A stretch of DNA of 64,000 nt from Sweltsa coloradensis (GCA_024449915.1 JAMZAV010000025.1:1351463-1415462); one strand, 5' to 3'. Shown: positions 35,678 through 48,614, counted from the stretch's first letter. Notes: generated by a model not told the origin, from the letters alone. Translations and numbers: made by a program.

Positions 35678-38600
35678 TAATTGTTGCTGAAATCAAATGA
35701 GAGAAATGTGCATGTGTGGTGGATTTTTGTAGCAAGCTTGATAAGGTGTTGTATGGAGACATGAGATGGTCTGTGATTCGACTAGTAGTAGTATTATACA
35801 AGTACATGATTGTGATTTATATCACTGCCTCAGAGTGTATATATCCTAACACATTGAAAATGAGTGTAGAAATTACTTCTAAACGAACAAAAATATACCT
35901 ATGAGAAACAGAGGCTGAAGATTGTAAATAGAAAAAATTGATGAAATAATCTGCAATTATTTAAATTAATTCTTGTCGTGCGAAATACATGTATCTATTA
36001 ATGTGCTTGTTTTGGTAATGACTATCGTAATGTGGTCGAAGGCTACCTCTCATGTAAACCATGGTATAGTCACCATACAATCGCGACCAGTCTATTTGCA
36101 CGTATTACAATCGTAGTAATCACATTTACTTGCTGCTTACTGATAACGTATGGTTACATATACTCGTTTTAGTTCAGTTTATTCTCCATTTATTAATTTT
36201 AATCAGGACTCAAAATAAGATGTGCTGTTAATTTGTATACTATCGGTTTCAATATACGGGCAAATATCACAATTATATAAATGTGAAGATGACCTGTTTT
36301 GAGATAGGTGACATCCACACCTCCTCTATTATGCGATGGCAGAAACAGTTTCGTGCACAATACTACGAGGAAGATATTGTTAAGCAAATAGTGTTATAAG
36401 AACTCCAATTAAAATTTCACCCCGTTATATTGGGCAGAGAAAAATGAGGTGGCAACAGTTTATTTCAATGTGAATGTTTTTTAATAAAGTATGAATCTGC
36501 AGGCCATGTTACTGAATGACACAACATCATTGCAAGAAATATCGGCCAATGTTGTATAACACTTCACCTGGATATAGCATGTGATTGGCTACAAACGACA
36601 AGCCTACCAGCCGACCAGTTGGATGTTACACGATCGCTTGTGTTCAAGTATTTCAAGCTAAGTTGTGGAGTAATACGTCAAATTTCAATTTAGTTGAAAA
36701 AATTATCCTCAGTTTTGTCAGCCATAATATCGAGAGCCTGTTTACAATTTTAGTTCGGTAAAACTATTGAGTTTATAGTGTAATTAAAGACTTGACAGCT
36801 ATGACTGTTTGTCTAATAATGCTAATATATGCTATTCTATACTCAAACCGATGCTATAGGTTGTTTTCTTTACCTGCTCGAACCGAATCCCGGTGGGGAT
36901 GGGGACAGGGATTCGAGCAGGTCGTGCTTATAGTTCAGTACATAACGCGAAGGCTGAATGACAGTGGGCTGTTCTGTGACGTGTACTTCTTTGGTCCGGC
37001 ATTCTGTGCTCTAGAGCACGATATAGTCAACCAGCTAGTCATGCTGGGTTTCTAATCACACTTTAAACTCAATGGTAAGATATACAGTCTCATGAAACCT
37101 TATTTGATCATAAGTCAGGCTGATGAATAATATCCTCAATATGTTGGTTACAACATTTCAAAATTAATATTGTAATGTGTTCCACACACTTTTCTTGGAA
37201 TTCCTCCATTTATTATTGTGCTAAGGCTTTAGTGCCTCTTTTTAGAATACTGTTCTTCTTGAATAGTCTCAAAACGTTTTGTAAAAATGTAATGACAAGT
37301 TAGTAATTAATTGACTCAAAATGACGTTTGACGTATTATTCATTCGCTATTCTGTTGGCGTTGTCACATTGATGACATGTTCGTATGCCAATGGGTCAAC
37401 ATTTTTCCCTGATGGCAAAAGTGATATTTTATTTCTTAATTAAGTAATTATTATTAAGGCATAGTGTAGTATAGTAATTATTAATTAACAAATGGCAAGA
37501 GTTTCATTTGCCGTATCATTTTATAATTATCTGTGAAGAGAAGGAAATCTCGCTTGATACTGGTGATAATGATGGGATGGGAGGCGGTTGTGAAAGTTGG
37601 ACAAAACTTGACTTCCAAAGTGCGACTCCCATGACGATTAAGTCCTAAAAAGCACTTTTAGTATAAATAATTCCCACCGCGGGCACCATTCAAGCCTATA
37701 ATGTATTGTTAATTATTTGCAAGATAACATGTTAAATACTTGGGCCAACCCACTGCCATCTATTGCTTAATAAAACCCTAAATCAAACATTCCATCAATC
37801 CAAGTAACGACTCCATTAACCCAACTCACATAACTCTACTCTGTAGCTGTAGAAACAGCTTTCTGTCTTACTGCTATACTCCACCCAGTTCCTAATAAGT
37901 TAAATACATTAAATACAGCTTCAAATGCATTCAAGACGTAAAAGCTGTAAACTTTTCACAAATTATTGGTTGTGGAACTAAACAACAAGCATTAGTAATA
38001 TTATATTACAATAATATTAACAACAAATTCATTGTTTTCTGTTTTTCATACCCACTGTCTTATAAATAAAACACGCCTAAAATATATATACTTGAGATAT
38101 CCTGAAAGTGTGTTTTTATTTATCCATACTGTAGTTCCCTACACACAACTCACTACACAAGAAGCATATTATAAAATATTGTTTTCACAGGTCACAGCAC
38201 GAGATTACATTATAATTTGATGATTGTTTTAAAATTATTACTTATGATGTCTATTTTATGCAATTTGCAATTTAAATTCAGATTCCAAGATGAGCATTGG
38301 TGACTGGTGAGGGAACACTAAACAATAAACATACTGTATTGCATTTTGTTGGTATTATGAAGTGGCTGGAGACATTGAAGTGACCTAGGATTTATAGGAA
38401 CGATACTCAACACATACATATCTGCTGTGAAATCTTGCTAAGGACATCAAGTACTGTCCTAGTCATTCAGGTGGATCATTCGTGTTCTCGATTACCTTTT
38501 CTGCATGATAAATAATTATCAACCACCATCAATCCACACTATTTAGGTAGGCAAAATATTAAGAGGTTCGTGAAAATCACCAAGTCACAAACTGTGACGG

Positions 38601-39529
38601 TTGCTAAAATGGTATAATTATTATGTTAGCAGAAAATGACAGAATATACCCCAATCACGAGATGTCTAATAGCCTTTATAAATTAATGTGACAGTAAAAA
38701 GTCCCGGTAGTAAAATATAAGATGACAAAATATTAACGAAACCATATAAATAACAGTTATCTTGAGCAACACTTTTTAACACAGAAAATCAATGGAACTA
38801 TTACATTCAAACTCACAATAAACTAAAATTTCTATCACAGTCACTTTTGGAGTGTGATACTTTATGTAAAGAATAAAAATCGCGAAAGAAATCAAACTTA
38901 CAGACAGGCGTATACAAGCTATTGGTGGATGAAGGAGAATGAGAAAAAGGAGAAATGGACAAGGAGAACGATAAGGAGGAGACGTAAAGAAAGAGAAGTG
39001 TGTTTTTAGTCTTGAACTGTCGCTGATTTCGAGGCGGGTTGTTTTGGGGACAAATTTGAGACATTGCCATAACAGAGGGTAAACGCATGAATATTGGATG
39101 ATGAGATTAATGCGATGCGTACTGACAATTAGCAAATATTGGAGTAATATGTTGTTGTGAAAACCTTTAGTTATTAATTTTGTGCTAAATTTAGATATTA
39201 GTGGATTATTTCCACCTAAAATATCGTCTCGCAACAATAACTTTCACACTAACTCGTATAGTTTGTAGCACCTGGGGCTATAATAGGCCACGCCAGAAAA
39301 GACAACACTTTTCTGGCGATTGAATGGTGACAACAGCTGTTACCAATAATTTTAAATATCCACTGAACTTAAAAAAGCTTGCAATACAACAATGATATAA
39401 AACACCTTCATTTATTACTTAAAATCATTCTTGTTATTTTGCTCTGCCCTCATAAGAACACTCGGGACTTCCCGAATCAGAGTCGCGCTTACACTGTCGA
39501 TGCTCACATTCTTACGAATAAGGTTTAGT
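35678..39529. other. no gene recognised
   Basis: AT-rich. Notable only are a perfect 11 bp inverted repeat (ACCTGCTCGAA / TTCGAGCAGGT, 36871-36921) around a C/G-rich core that could be a tRNA-SINE relic, and a hairpin CCAGAAAAG..CTTTTCTGG near 39292-39317. A 153-codon minus ORF at 38776-39237 is pyrimidine-driven and not accepted. Confidence 0.5.
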
Positions 39530-39577
39530 CATAGACATCCTATATAATTGGCCTACTATAGGGGTTAAATATCAATG
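39530..39577. mobile_element. 48 bp tip-only derivative of the 35081 MITE
   Basis: Inverted relative to 35081-35499. The last 21 bases and the first 26 or so bases of that MITE are fused at GG|CC, with all internal sequence gone. Flanks GGTTTAGT (39522-39529) and AGTTTAGT (39578-39585) match at 7 of 8 positions, as expected for an independent insertion. Confidence 0.8.
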
Positions 39578-39639
39578 AGTTTAGTCGAGTCTGAAAGATT
39601 TATTGATACAACTACATGCTTTTTAGAGAAATGTGTAGT

Positions 39640-39770
39640 GTGTAGCCGCTCAAAGGATCCATTTTTATTTTTTAGTCGATGATTGCCGATGGCGGGTATT
39701 GAACCGACGATCTCCAAATCAAAGTAATACGTGTTACGCATGAGCATGAGCTACATCTCTTAAGATAAAC
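39640..39770 (-). repeat. S1-type tRNA-derived SINE head
   Basis: On the minus strand: GATGTAGCTCATGCTCATGC (A-box side), TCGTCGGTTCAATACCCGCC (B box), then CATCGGCAATCAT, the block shared with the copies at 690 and 32610. Confidence 0.5.
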
Positions 39771-40555
39771 ATTTTTTTGTACAGCGACAACATAAATGTC
39801 GCAAAAAGATTATGTAATGTCTCGACGAAAGTTTAAAAGTAATGATTTGAATTCACCGCATTTTGATGCCAACGTACACATATAATGTAAGTCGATATTC
39901 GGGGCAATAAGGCTATGTTTAAGAGTTCTTGGTGTGCACATTGATGAATACTGTGCAAAAAAACATTAAATTAATAAGGTAACTAAATTAAATGTAATAC
40001 TAAAACTATAAATCGGCTTTCCTCTTCCGAGACAGGACAGATGTTACAGAAAACAAACATGTGTTTTCTCTTTGGTGGTACTACTGAGTTGGCGACGCCG
40101 CGACGGTGCTGCTTCGGTGGTTAACTGCATAAGCTTGCACTGTTTTCCTTTCCTCGTTGTTTTAACTTGAAACGTGATTTTTAATGCTGTGTGTAAAAAT
40201 TACTTGGGTGTTTCAAAGGCTAGGGCCTATTAAACAAATACGTAAGTACCTTTTGACAACATTCTCGCATAAGTGTAGGTAGGGCCTAGGCCTATTACAA
40301 ATTAGATTACCTAGCGAAGGCCTGGCGTAAGGCCTAGGCCCTAGGCCTAGTAGCCCTAGGCCTAGCCTACTTGTTGAACTTCAATGTTAACCATAACCTT
40401 CATCCCAGTCCTAGGGCCTAGGCCTAGGGGTGATTTACTACAAGGGACTAACCTAGGGCCTATGCTAGTTAAGCGTTAGGCCTAGGGTAGGAGTAGGACC
40501 AACACAAGGAAAAAGTTGCATTCAGTAGGCTAAGGCTAGGCGCCTCGCCTAGCCG
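39771..40555. other. no gene; onset of TAGGCCTA-rich sequence
   Basis: From about 40220 onward the palindromic TAGGCCTA/CCTAGG motif is reiterated many times. No coding region is seen. Confidence 0.6.
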
Positions 40556-41618
40556 GAACTTCTTCGGTTGGGGGGGTCCAAAATCCAAAAGCTTTTTACA
40601 ATGTTTTGTAGGGTGTGAGGGAGGGGGGGAGTGCGAATCGCTTATATGTTTTACAGGTAATTATGCCGAACACGGTTGCCCGAGAAAAAATGCATAAAAA
40701 ATGCATAAAATGTTTCCAGCTTTTCACAGTATGTGTAATTGATAGTCCCTAATTCATTTTCAGCTACCGCATTACGATCTTTTCACTGTTACTAATGTTT
40801 TTCGTCTTTTTACCTGTGTAAATTGTGCTGTCACTGTACGTACTGTACGTAGGCCGCCATACTGGGTGGAAAGCGCTATCTCCTCCGCTACGTCTCTTCC
40901 GCTGCGTACGCAGCGTAAGAGAGTATTTTTGTTTAAAATAGCGACGTTAAAGGTTAAAAAAGGTATTTTTGTTTAAAATAGCGACGTTAAAGGTTAAAAA
41001 AGGTATTTTTGTTTAAAATAGCGACGTTAAAGGTTAAAAAAGGTATTTTTAGAAATTGTGCTGTCACTGTTTTTTCCGTTGTGTTTTACTAATAAAACAA
41101 ACCTTCAAAACCTTTAACGTCGCTATTTTAAACAAAAATACCTTTTTTAACCTTAACGTCGCTATTTTAAACAAAAATACCTTTTTTAACCTTTAACGTC
41201 GCGATTTGAAACAAAATACTTTTTACGCTGGCGTACGCAGCGTAGAGACGTGTCAGAGGAGATCACGCTTTCCAAATCAACATGGCGATGTAGTATGTGG
41301 ACGCACAAATGACGGCTCAATTTCCACTAGTGAAAAGATGAAAAACATTGTTTACAAAATTAAAACCATAATGCGGTAACCTGAAAATGAATTAAGGAAC
41401 ATTAATTACACACACTGGAATATGGTAAGTAAATTTTTTCATCTTTTTTCTCGGGCACCGTGTTCGGCATAATTACCGTTTTACAATATAGGCCTAGGGT
41501 CTACTTGGTATTATAGGTAGCCTACTTCATTTTACACCAACGCGCTTCACGCAACCTCCCTTCTAACCCCCTACAAAACACCGCAAACAGTATTTGGACG
41601 CCCCCAACCGAAGAAGTA
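40556..41618. mobile_element. 1.06 kb foldback element with embedded 40 bp minisatellite
   Basis: Inverted arms meet in a loop at about 41053-41103. The outer tips are ACTTCTTCGGTTGGGGG and its complement. Within the arms lie matching landmarks: ATTATGCCGAACACGGT / ACCGTGTTCGGCATAAT, and GTACGCAGCGTA on both sides. A 40 bp unit (GTTTAAAATAGCGACGTTAA core) is repeated three times on the left arm and nearly three times, inverted, on the right. Confidence 0.92.
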
Positions 41619-41808
41619 AGCCTACCGACTAGGCTAGCCTAGGCTATGCCTACCCTAGAATGCCTAAGCATAGGCCTAGCCTTCTCTTTAAGAGCGCACC
41701 AAGACATTCAAGTGTTTCTAGCAACCTTGATATCAGTCACATAGCCAAGCAATCCTCAGTTCACTAGGCCCTAGGACTTAACAACACATGCTAGGGGCTA
41801 GACCTAGG

Positions 41809-42387
41809 TAGGGTTACCATACGTCCGGTTAAAGCCGGACATGTCCTCTTTTTTTATGACTGTCCGGGCGTCCGGGCGGTTTTTCAAAATAATGCAAAAT
41901 GTCCGGTTATTTCACCCAATTCCATGCAGAGGCGCATGCGCACCCTTCCGCCCCCTCACTTACCATCCACTGACCGTAAATCGCAGAATACGAGCAGCCA
42001 TCATGTCCGAGCGTGTCACAACACGCCAGGCTGTGCAGCAAGCAGTGTACTATCACGTGATTTAGTTACCATTTCCGTACGTTTCGTGCCTTGTGTCCAC
42101 GTCGTACGGCGTACGTAAGGAAGTGTTTGTAGGCCTAGGCGACTTGTCTTAAGTTTTGTCATAAAATGTAGTGTTCATTTAAAAAATAACCCCACAATTT
42201 AAAAGGCGTCGGCACCACTGTCCTTCCTTGACCCTTGTTCAGATCGCTCTAAACGCTATCCTGACAGTAAAAATGTCGAAAAAAAATTCGCCTCCGGCGG
42301 CTGGGCTCTGCCCCAGACCCCTTGTAATCCGCGAATGTCTGTGAACGAAATGTCCTCTTTTTTGCTGCGACACTTATGGTAACCCTA
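41809..42387. mobile_element. hAT-type MITE H1
   Basis: Ends TAGGGTTACCATA and TATGGTAACCCTA form the TIR. Perfect 8 bp duplication GACCTAGG at 41801-41808 and 42388-42395. The interior repeats TCCGG motifs. No transposase. Confidence 0.93.
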
Positions 42388-42849
42388 GACCTAGGCCCCC
42401 CTACCATACGTAACAGTGAATTCCTTGGCCCCAGCCTAGGTTATGGTAAAGGTTGGTGTAGGTCGACAATCCCGGGAGCGGTAACAGTTGGCTACGGTCA
42501 AGGACCCAATAACAGAACACCCATAAAACGTCCATTAAGCCGAACACCCTCCCGCCGCTGCTTTTGTGACCAGATTGGCCTAGTGATTTATTGAAATGTT
42601 CTACTAAAGTTTGGTTTATGTCAAATCGTTAATCACTTCTTCCTGAAAAGATATAGGCCTAGTCTCCAAATTGATATCCGCCGGATGGAAGACGAGATAA
42701 TAATATCGAAATGCTAAGTCCGCCATTTTCTTGATTTCGTCACTTTTCAACTTTTGACAGGTAGGCAGAAACAATGTTTTAAAATTCCACAATCTACGGA
42801 AACGAGTGTAAAACCTATTAAAATGTCAAGGGATTATCATTATTATCAT

Positions 42850-43471
42850 TAGGGATGTCAACGATAATCGCATACGGTATCGATAATTATCGATAATATC
42901 GATTATCGATATTATCGCGATATGAGTTGCTGCATCGCGATTATCGTACGATATTAATTCCTAGCGATAATCGCGATATTATCGGGCATCTGCTGCTTCA
43001 AATTGAATTTAGCGCCAATGGATGTGTTGATTCTTCAGTTATCACGTGTTGTTGCATCGCCCCAATCACGTAAACTTCTCTACTGCGCATTGCGCAATGG
43101 CAGGCGTCAGCTGGCTGTTGCCTAGCAACGACGGGCCCGCCCTCGATGGGCCCGCCCCCCGCCGACCGCTCGAAGCTAGCCTCTCTCTCGCTTCACCGCT
43201 CTTCTCGCACACGCTGTCTCGTGGTAGGGGTATCGAGTGGCCGGTTGGCCGCTCCGCCAACCAATAGCCACGCTAGCACAGTGAAGGCGCGCAATTCAAA
43301 TAGACGCACTGCGAGAAACGTGTTTTATATACGCCGATATATCGTGATATGACTGAAGCGACTATATCGGCGCGATATTTTTTGTCCACGATATTATCGC
43401 GATTAATCGCAATATTAATTTTATTTCAGCGCGATTATCGATATGAAATTTTATATCGTTTGACATCCCTA
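42850..43471. mobile_element. hAT-type MITE H2 (ATCGATA-rich)
   Basis: TIRs TAGGGATGTCAAACGATA-like at both ends. Subterminal ATTATCGCGATATTATCG repeats. A GC-rich core at 43070-43260 includes GTTGCCTAGCAAC. The flanks ATTATCAT / TTATTCAT are only an imperfect duplication. Confidence 0.85.
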
Positions 43472-44344
43472 TTATTCATTACTGACTGTATTTATCCCTA
43501 GCTGTGTCTACAATATTAACACAACAGAAAAGTGTTTTTACTTGGAAAGCCTAAATTATACAAAAACAGCTGACGTTCGGCTATTGGGTCGAGTTCCTTT
43601 ACCGGTAGCCGAACACTCCGCTCCGCCGCCATTGAAACTCCATGTTATTCGTGAAAATTCATTTTGGCTGGATTGAAATTCAATAGCAATTAGACTATAT
43701 TACACTCGCATAAAAGTTAAACACATGAATAAATAAATTGGAACCCTGTTGTTAGTTTCACACGTTGCATTTTAGCTTTTATTTGTAAATTACCTACGTA
43801 ATTTTTGGCCGCGGCTTCTTGAGCCGTTTGGCTATTGGCGACATAGCTTTTCTGAAACTACTTTGACTTTCAGTTTGATTATCGACTACACAGAGCATTT
43901 ATGATTGGCCAAGATGTTTAAAACCAACCAATGAGGTAGCCTATAAGGAAGCCTAAAAACAAAACCCAGTCGCCTGACGTCATAATTGAATTAGAAGGGT
44001 TTGTGGACACGGGACACGGCGGTACGATTTTCTGCTAAAGGTGTTCGGCTATTGGGTAGCCTACTTGACGCTAGGCCTATAAATGCCTTTTTTTATAACT
44101 GGAGGGAATGGGAAGCTAGAGATACGTCCATGCGTAGGCTACTTGTGCATCATATCGTAAATGCCACAAAGTGTCTATTTAACTATACTAGGCTAAATTT
44201 AGGCAAAAACGAAGATCGGCGGAAATAACTGAAGGCACACAAAGCTTCCAAAACCAAATGCCAGGTGACCCCGCGAAGCGCCATCGGCGGCCGCCCATGA
44301 ACTCTGTGAAACATATAGGCCTATGAGGCTAGGCCACCTAAGTT
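43472..44344. other. no gene recognised
   Basis: Contains GTTCGGCTATTGGG three times (near 43574, 43828 as a variant, and 44042). No coding exon recognised. Confidence 0.45.
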
Positions 44345-44738
44345 TTAAAAGACGTCACAACCCTGGGATTTCCCGGGAATGTAAACAATTTAATTGTTTT
44401 TAATGAATTATTGAGAAAACTAGAAGTCGCTAACTTGAAACAGTAAGTAATGACTCATGATTTAGGCCTAATAACAATCGGTGGATGCACGCGCAGATGC
44501 TAATCCTAATTGTGACGTAGATATTGCGCACTCATCAGGTCCTTGCAGACAGTAAAATATTTGACAAACAGTCTCTGTAGCCAAAGATATAGTGCTTTGC
44601 TTAGACAAAAACTAAGTTACCATCGTGTTCTGTGGTTTTTCTTCTACAAGCATGATGTCAAAGTAAACATTATTGTTGAAAATTAAACATAGGCCTACTT
44701 TTGATTTAATATTTAATGTCCTGTAAACACGTATTCCC

Positions 44739-44870
44739 TATAGTGTATATTTAATGACCTCCAAACCTTTTTTATTTTTCTGCAGGCATAGGACCAAATG
44801 CCAGTGTGAAAATGTCCCCACATTTTTTCAATCTTATTTGGTTTGGAGGTCATGTAAAATACACTTTATA
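44739..44870. mobile_element. 132 bp MITE nested in the long-TIR element
   Basis: Ends TAGTGTATATTTAATGACCT and its near-complement share about 28 bp; both begin and end in TATA, suggesting TA target duplication. Confidence 0.75.
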
Positions 44871-44871
44871 G

Positions 44872-45016
44872 CAGCGTTTCCCAAACTTTTGGTACATGAA
44901 CCCTTCTTTGATCAATATTTTGTAGCTGCACCCCCCTTTCCTGGAATTTGCAGTTACTGTGTTAATTTAAAAATGTAAACTGTAAAATAAAGTAAACAAT
45001 TCATTAACTTACCATT
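44872..45016 (-). mobile_element. hAT (ZBED-like) element 3' terminus
   Basis: CAGCGTTTCCCAAACTTTTG is a typical hAT/Charlie-like TIR tip. It lies just beyond the stop of the transposase remnant on the minus strand. The opposite tip was not found. Confidence 0.6.
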
Positions 45017-45489
45017 TCAGTGTGATGGGTGTGACTGTTTTCCATGGCACAGGTCGTTAATGCGCGGCAAAATGTTTGAAAGTGCAATTCGTATGTCATT
45101 TTCCACATTGAGGCGGTTGCGGTATTTGGTTTTTACTGCAGCTAGGGCCGAGAATCCAGTTTCACATAGGTACGACGTGGCAAATGGTAATATCACTCGC
45201 ATCGCATGCTCATACAACTGTAGGAATTCTTGCTTTCGATTGAACCAAAACTGGGGCAGTGATTTGTCTTTGAATTCGAGGCTCAGGGTGCTGTTATTTG
45301 ACGAATCAATCAATGCTTCTTGTTCAGAAGTAGAAAATCCTACTGGGTCTGCATGACTACCAAATGGATTGGTGACCCACTCAAACTGCTATAGGCCAGG
45401 CCAGTACATCAAAATCTTCAAAAATTTTTGAAAATTTATTGACATCTTGGAAAAATGATCACGAATGCACGGGGCAATGTCACATGCAT
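45017..45489 (-). pseudogene. hAT transposase C-terminal fragment (ZBED5-like)
   Basis: The minus-strand frame reads LPFATSYLCETGFSALAAVK followed by TKYRNRLNVENDIRIALSNI, the conserved hAT C-terminal dimerisation region of ZBED5/FAM200-type transposases. Upstream in-frame sequence (FEWVTNPFGSHADPVGFS) is interrupted by a TAG near 45391. An earlier part (IRDHFSKMSINFQKFL) lies in another frame. The BED finger and most of the catalytic core are gone. It is a dead internal remnant. Confidence 0.8.
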
Positions 45490-46042
45490 CTAGAGTTACG
45501 CTAATATTGCACTAAAATACAGCCAGATTCAAAGTAGTAAATGGTGCCACTGGGCTGCTCCTTGTTGGGCAGGACAATCACATGCGGTGTTTGGTATCAT
45601 TGCAATCTGCAAGCACGTACTAATATATGCATTTACCAGCTTTGTTTTGTCAATTAAATATTAAATCAAAAGTATGTTTAGTTTTTAACAATAATATTTA
45701 GTACTTTGACATCATGCTTGTAGACCTAGAAGATTAAAGAAAGACTGAAAGACCACGGAACACGATGGTACCTTTGGTTTTTGTCTAAGCACTATATTCG
45801 GCTATATAGACTGTTCTTTAACACACTTGTCAAATATTTTACCATCTGCAAGGACCTGACGGGTGCGCAATATCTACATCACTTAGCAGCTGCGCGCACA
45901 TCCACCGATATTATTGTTATTATATCATGTGTCATTAATTATTTACTGTTTCAAGTTAGTGACTCCTAGTTTCCTCCACTATTCATTTAAAAAAATAGTT
46001 TGTGTACATTATCGGGAAATCCCAGGGTTGTGATGTCCTTTA

Positions 46043-48060
46043 AGTAGGCCTACTAGCCCTAACACCATCAATTAATTAAATGTCCTTCCAAAAGTAATTC
46101 CGGTTTGCTGAGTGATTCATCATATAAAACACCTAACCTAACATAGAGACAGCCATACAGCCCACATATAAAGAACCTAACTAGTGACATAATGTTTTGA
46201 GAAAATCTTGTCTTTTAGTAGGCCTAGGCCTACTGGTGATTCATTAAAATACCTATGGTTTCTACCAGTAGGGTCTAACGTTTAGCTAGGCCAACGGTAT
46301 TTGTATTTTAATTCTTATGCAAGACTAATATTTTATACATTTACTTTGCCAGGGTGACGTAGACCTATCAGTGTACAGCAACCACCACCCGGAATCCAGT
46401 GGACTAACGTTCAAGCTACATGGGCCTACTTGATTACCTAGCCAGAGGATCAAACACAACAACATGCTTGCTTGATGGTTTCGAAATATCGAGCTTAAGG
46501 GAAAGAGTGAGTTTGTTGCTTTTAACGTCTCTTTTAATTTAATGAAACTGTGCTATTTGAGACAATGAGTGGGGATGAGGATGAAGAACAAAATCAAAAA
46601 TCTAGGCTATGTAAATTAATTAATTGTGGATTGACTCACTAGCCTATTTCTATATTTCTATTTCTTGCTGTGTAATATTCTCTTTTCATCTACCTATCGT
46701 TGATTTTTATTAACTATTACATTGTTTAGCAGCTGCCTACCCAAGTTACCCAAAACTGAATACGCAAACGTTCAAATTTGTAACTCAAATTTCACTGAAA
46801 ATCAGTTACTATAGGCCTATGACTGAGTGGGTAGACTAAATACAAATTTATTTATTTATTTATTTATTTGAGTAGTTTCCATGCTAACGACTTTTTATTC
46901 AGGTGAAATGTTTTCGTCTGATACAATCTGTTAGAGGGTAGGCTACTTCATTTGTCCATCATTTTGTTCAATTTCATTTGTTTCATTGTTGTGGTAGAGT
47001 AGCCTAATGTTCCTAGAGTTCCCTAATGTGCGGGCTGGAACCAAATCCATATTTTACTATCCGATGCCATACTTAATTTTTACTTTCTGTTTTTATATGC
47101 CTGTGTTCTTAAATTTGAATTTAAATGTTCTGGTGTTTGTTTTTTGTGTTCATTGTGACCCTATGGGCCTACACGTGAACTAAATTGTCTCTCTTTATAA
47201 AATCATGTGGTAGGCCAAACTGTTGTGCCAACTGACAAGGCTGTAATGATCACTGTAAATTGTAAATCCATACTATTTTGGTTTAAAGTCTCAATAGTTA
47301 CAGCTTAATGCTGCTGTTAAATCTCGATTTAAGTAAGCTTATACATTGCTAGGTCGTTGTGCAATGTTTCAAACCTTAAATGTTCATTGAAACAGATTAA
47401 CGTGATTTTGTTAGTAGGCTAGGCCGCTACTTTATTATTAGCCTATTTTATACGAAAATAAAAAGTGGAAGTTCAACTCAAAATTAATCGTAGGCCCTAC
47501 CGTAGGACTAGGCCTAACCTCTAACAAAACCTCCGTTATTTCAAAATCAACTTTTTGGAGTTCGATCCATGTAGAGTTCTGTGTGCTTCATAACCAGATC
47601 CAAGAAAGTGTAGCTATTGTTTACATTTTTCAAAAGGTTGAAGAGCCTAGACATAATTAATTAAATGAGTTTAAATGACAAATTTTATTTTGCCCCCCCT
47701 CCCTACCTTTCAAAAAATTTGTAGGTGTAATCAGTTCTAACCATAAATAATATTCATGGAATTCAGTATCTTGCAGAATTGGAACTGTATTCTGTATATT
47801 TTTTTAAGGTTTTACAATTTAGAGAGCTTGAATATTTTTTGCCCCGGAATACCGTAACTACTAATTGCAAGGGAACTGTATTCTGTTCTATAGAGAATTA
47901 TATAGGCATATGTTTTTAGAATTCACTATAACTTGTGAGGTGGCGAAGCGTCCTATGAGACAATGAGACAATGCTTACTGTGTACAAAAATTACTTGTAG
48001 GCCCCCTATGCCCTAGTATAGAATGTCATTATTTATTTCCTAATACAAGTTGGTCTTCTT
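46043..48060. other. no gene; TAGGCCTA-rich, contains a repeat shared with 51170
   Basis: Apart from the 46356-46470 block and a (TTTA)n run at 46851-46871, I see nothing identifiable. Confidence 0.5.
46356..46470 (+). repeat. dispersed block shared with 51170-51299
   Basis: CACCACCCGGAATCCAGTGG aligns with CACCAACTGGAATCCATTGG at 51192, with weaker agreement over about 90 bases. It is preceded by an acceptor-like TTTGCCAG. Confidence 0.5.
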
Positions 48061-48460
48061 GTCCCTCGGAAGTTTGAATTGACGCAACGACTGAGTGAAA
48101 CAGCTCGCTACACCACTGTCGCGCCATCTACCGTTGCAATTTGAATCTGGTGGTAAGGGCGGTCCTAAGCACTTACGATTTGTCATTCGGGAGACACAGG
48201 CAGATACATTTCAAGCCTGCGCATGCTCAGAGCCCTATTTTCATCGTTTTTCCAAGAATCTGAAAGGGAAGTTGGAGTCATGTCTCGGTGGTTCAAGACG
48301 CTTGAGAGTTGGCCGTTGGGGTGGGGTCGGGTTGGTTTCCCTCCCTCTCACTCACCCGCGTAAAAGGTTGAACACGTGCTATTCTATTCATGCCATGTGG
48401 TCGCAATTTTCAAGTGAAGTGATTGACAAATCATCAAGTTGACCGGTCGTTTGATAAGGG
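48061..48460. other. GC/CpG-richer island of unknown role
   Basis: Contains GCGCATGC (NRF1-like half palindrome), CGCGCCATC and a donor-like GGTG|GTAAGG at about 48149. A 115-codon ORF crosses it but has no recognised domain. It could be a promoter/first exon or another degenerate element. Confidence 0.25.
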
Positions 48461-48614
48461 AAGTTATGATATGTTATGTCCATGGCATAAATAATTGTAT
48501 ACTTTTATTACCTGTGAGTAAGTACCAAAATGTACACTATTGATATTTTACTAATAAATCGTGCTGCGAAAATAGCGACTTTGAAAACCACATTACAAAA
48601 GTATAAAATATTAA

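Larger units (their letters stand above)
44345..46042. mobile_element. 1.7 kb element with about 390 bp inverted terminal repeats
   Basis: The left arm 44345-44735 and right arm 45640-46042 are diverged inverted copies. The tips are GACGTCACAACCCTGGGATT and AATCCCAGGGTTGTGATGTC. The middle holds a 132 bp MITE and a hAT transposase remnant, so it is composite. Confidence 0.85.

Noticed and set aside
35538..35807. Repeat-rich 89-codon minus ORF
   Set aside because: It translates the 50 bp satellite.
38776..39237. 153-codon minus-strand ORF
   Set aside because: Driven by a purine/pyrimidine-biased stretch; no domain, no splice context, unusual composition.
48095..48442. 115-codon plus ORF as a protein-coding gene
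   Set aside because: No domain recognised and no supporting splice partner; kept only as a CpG-richer region.
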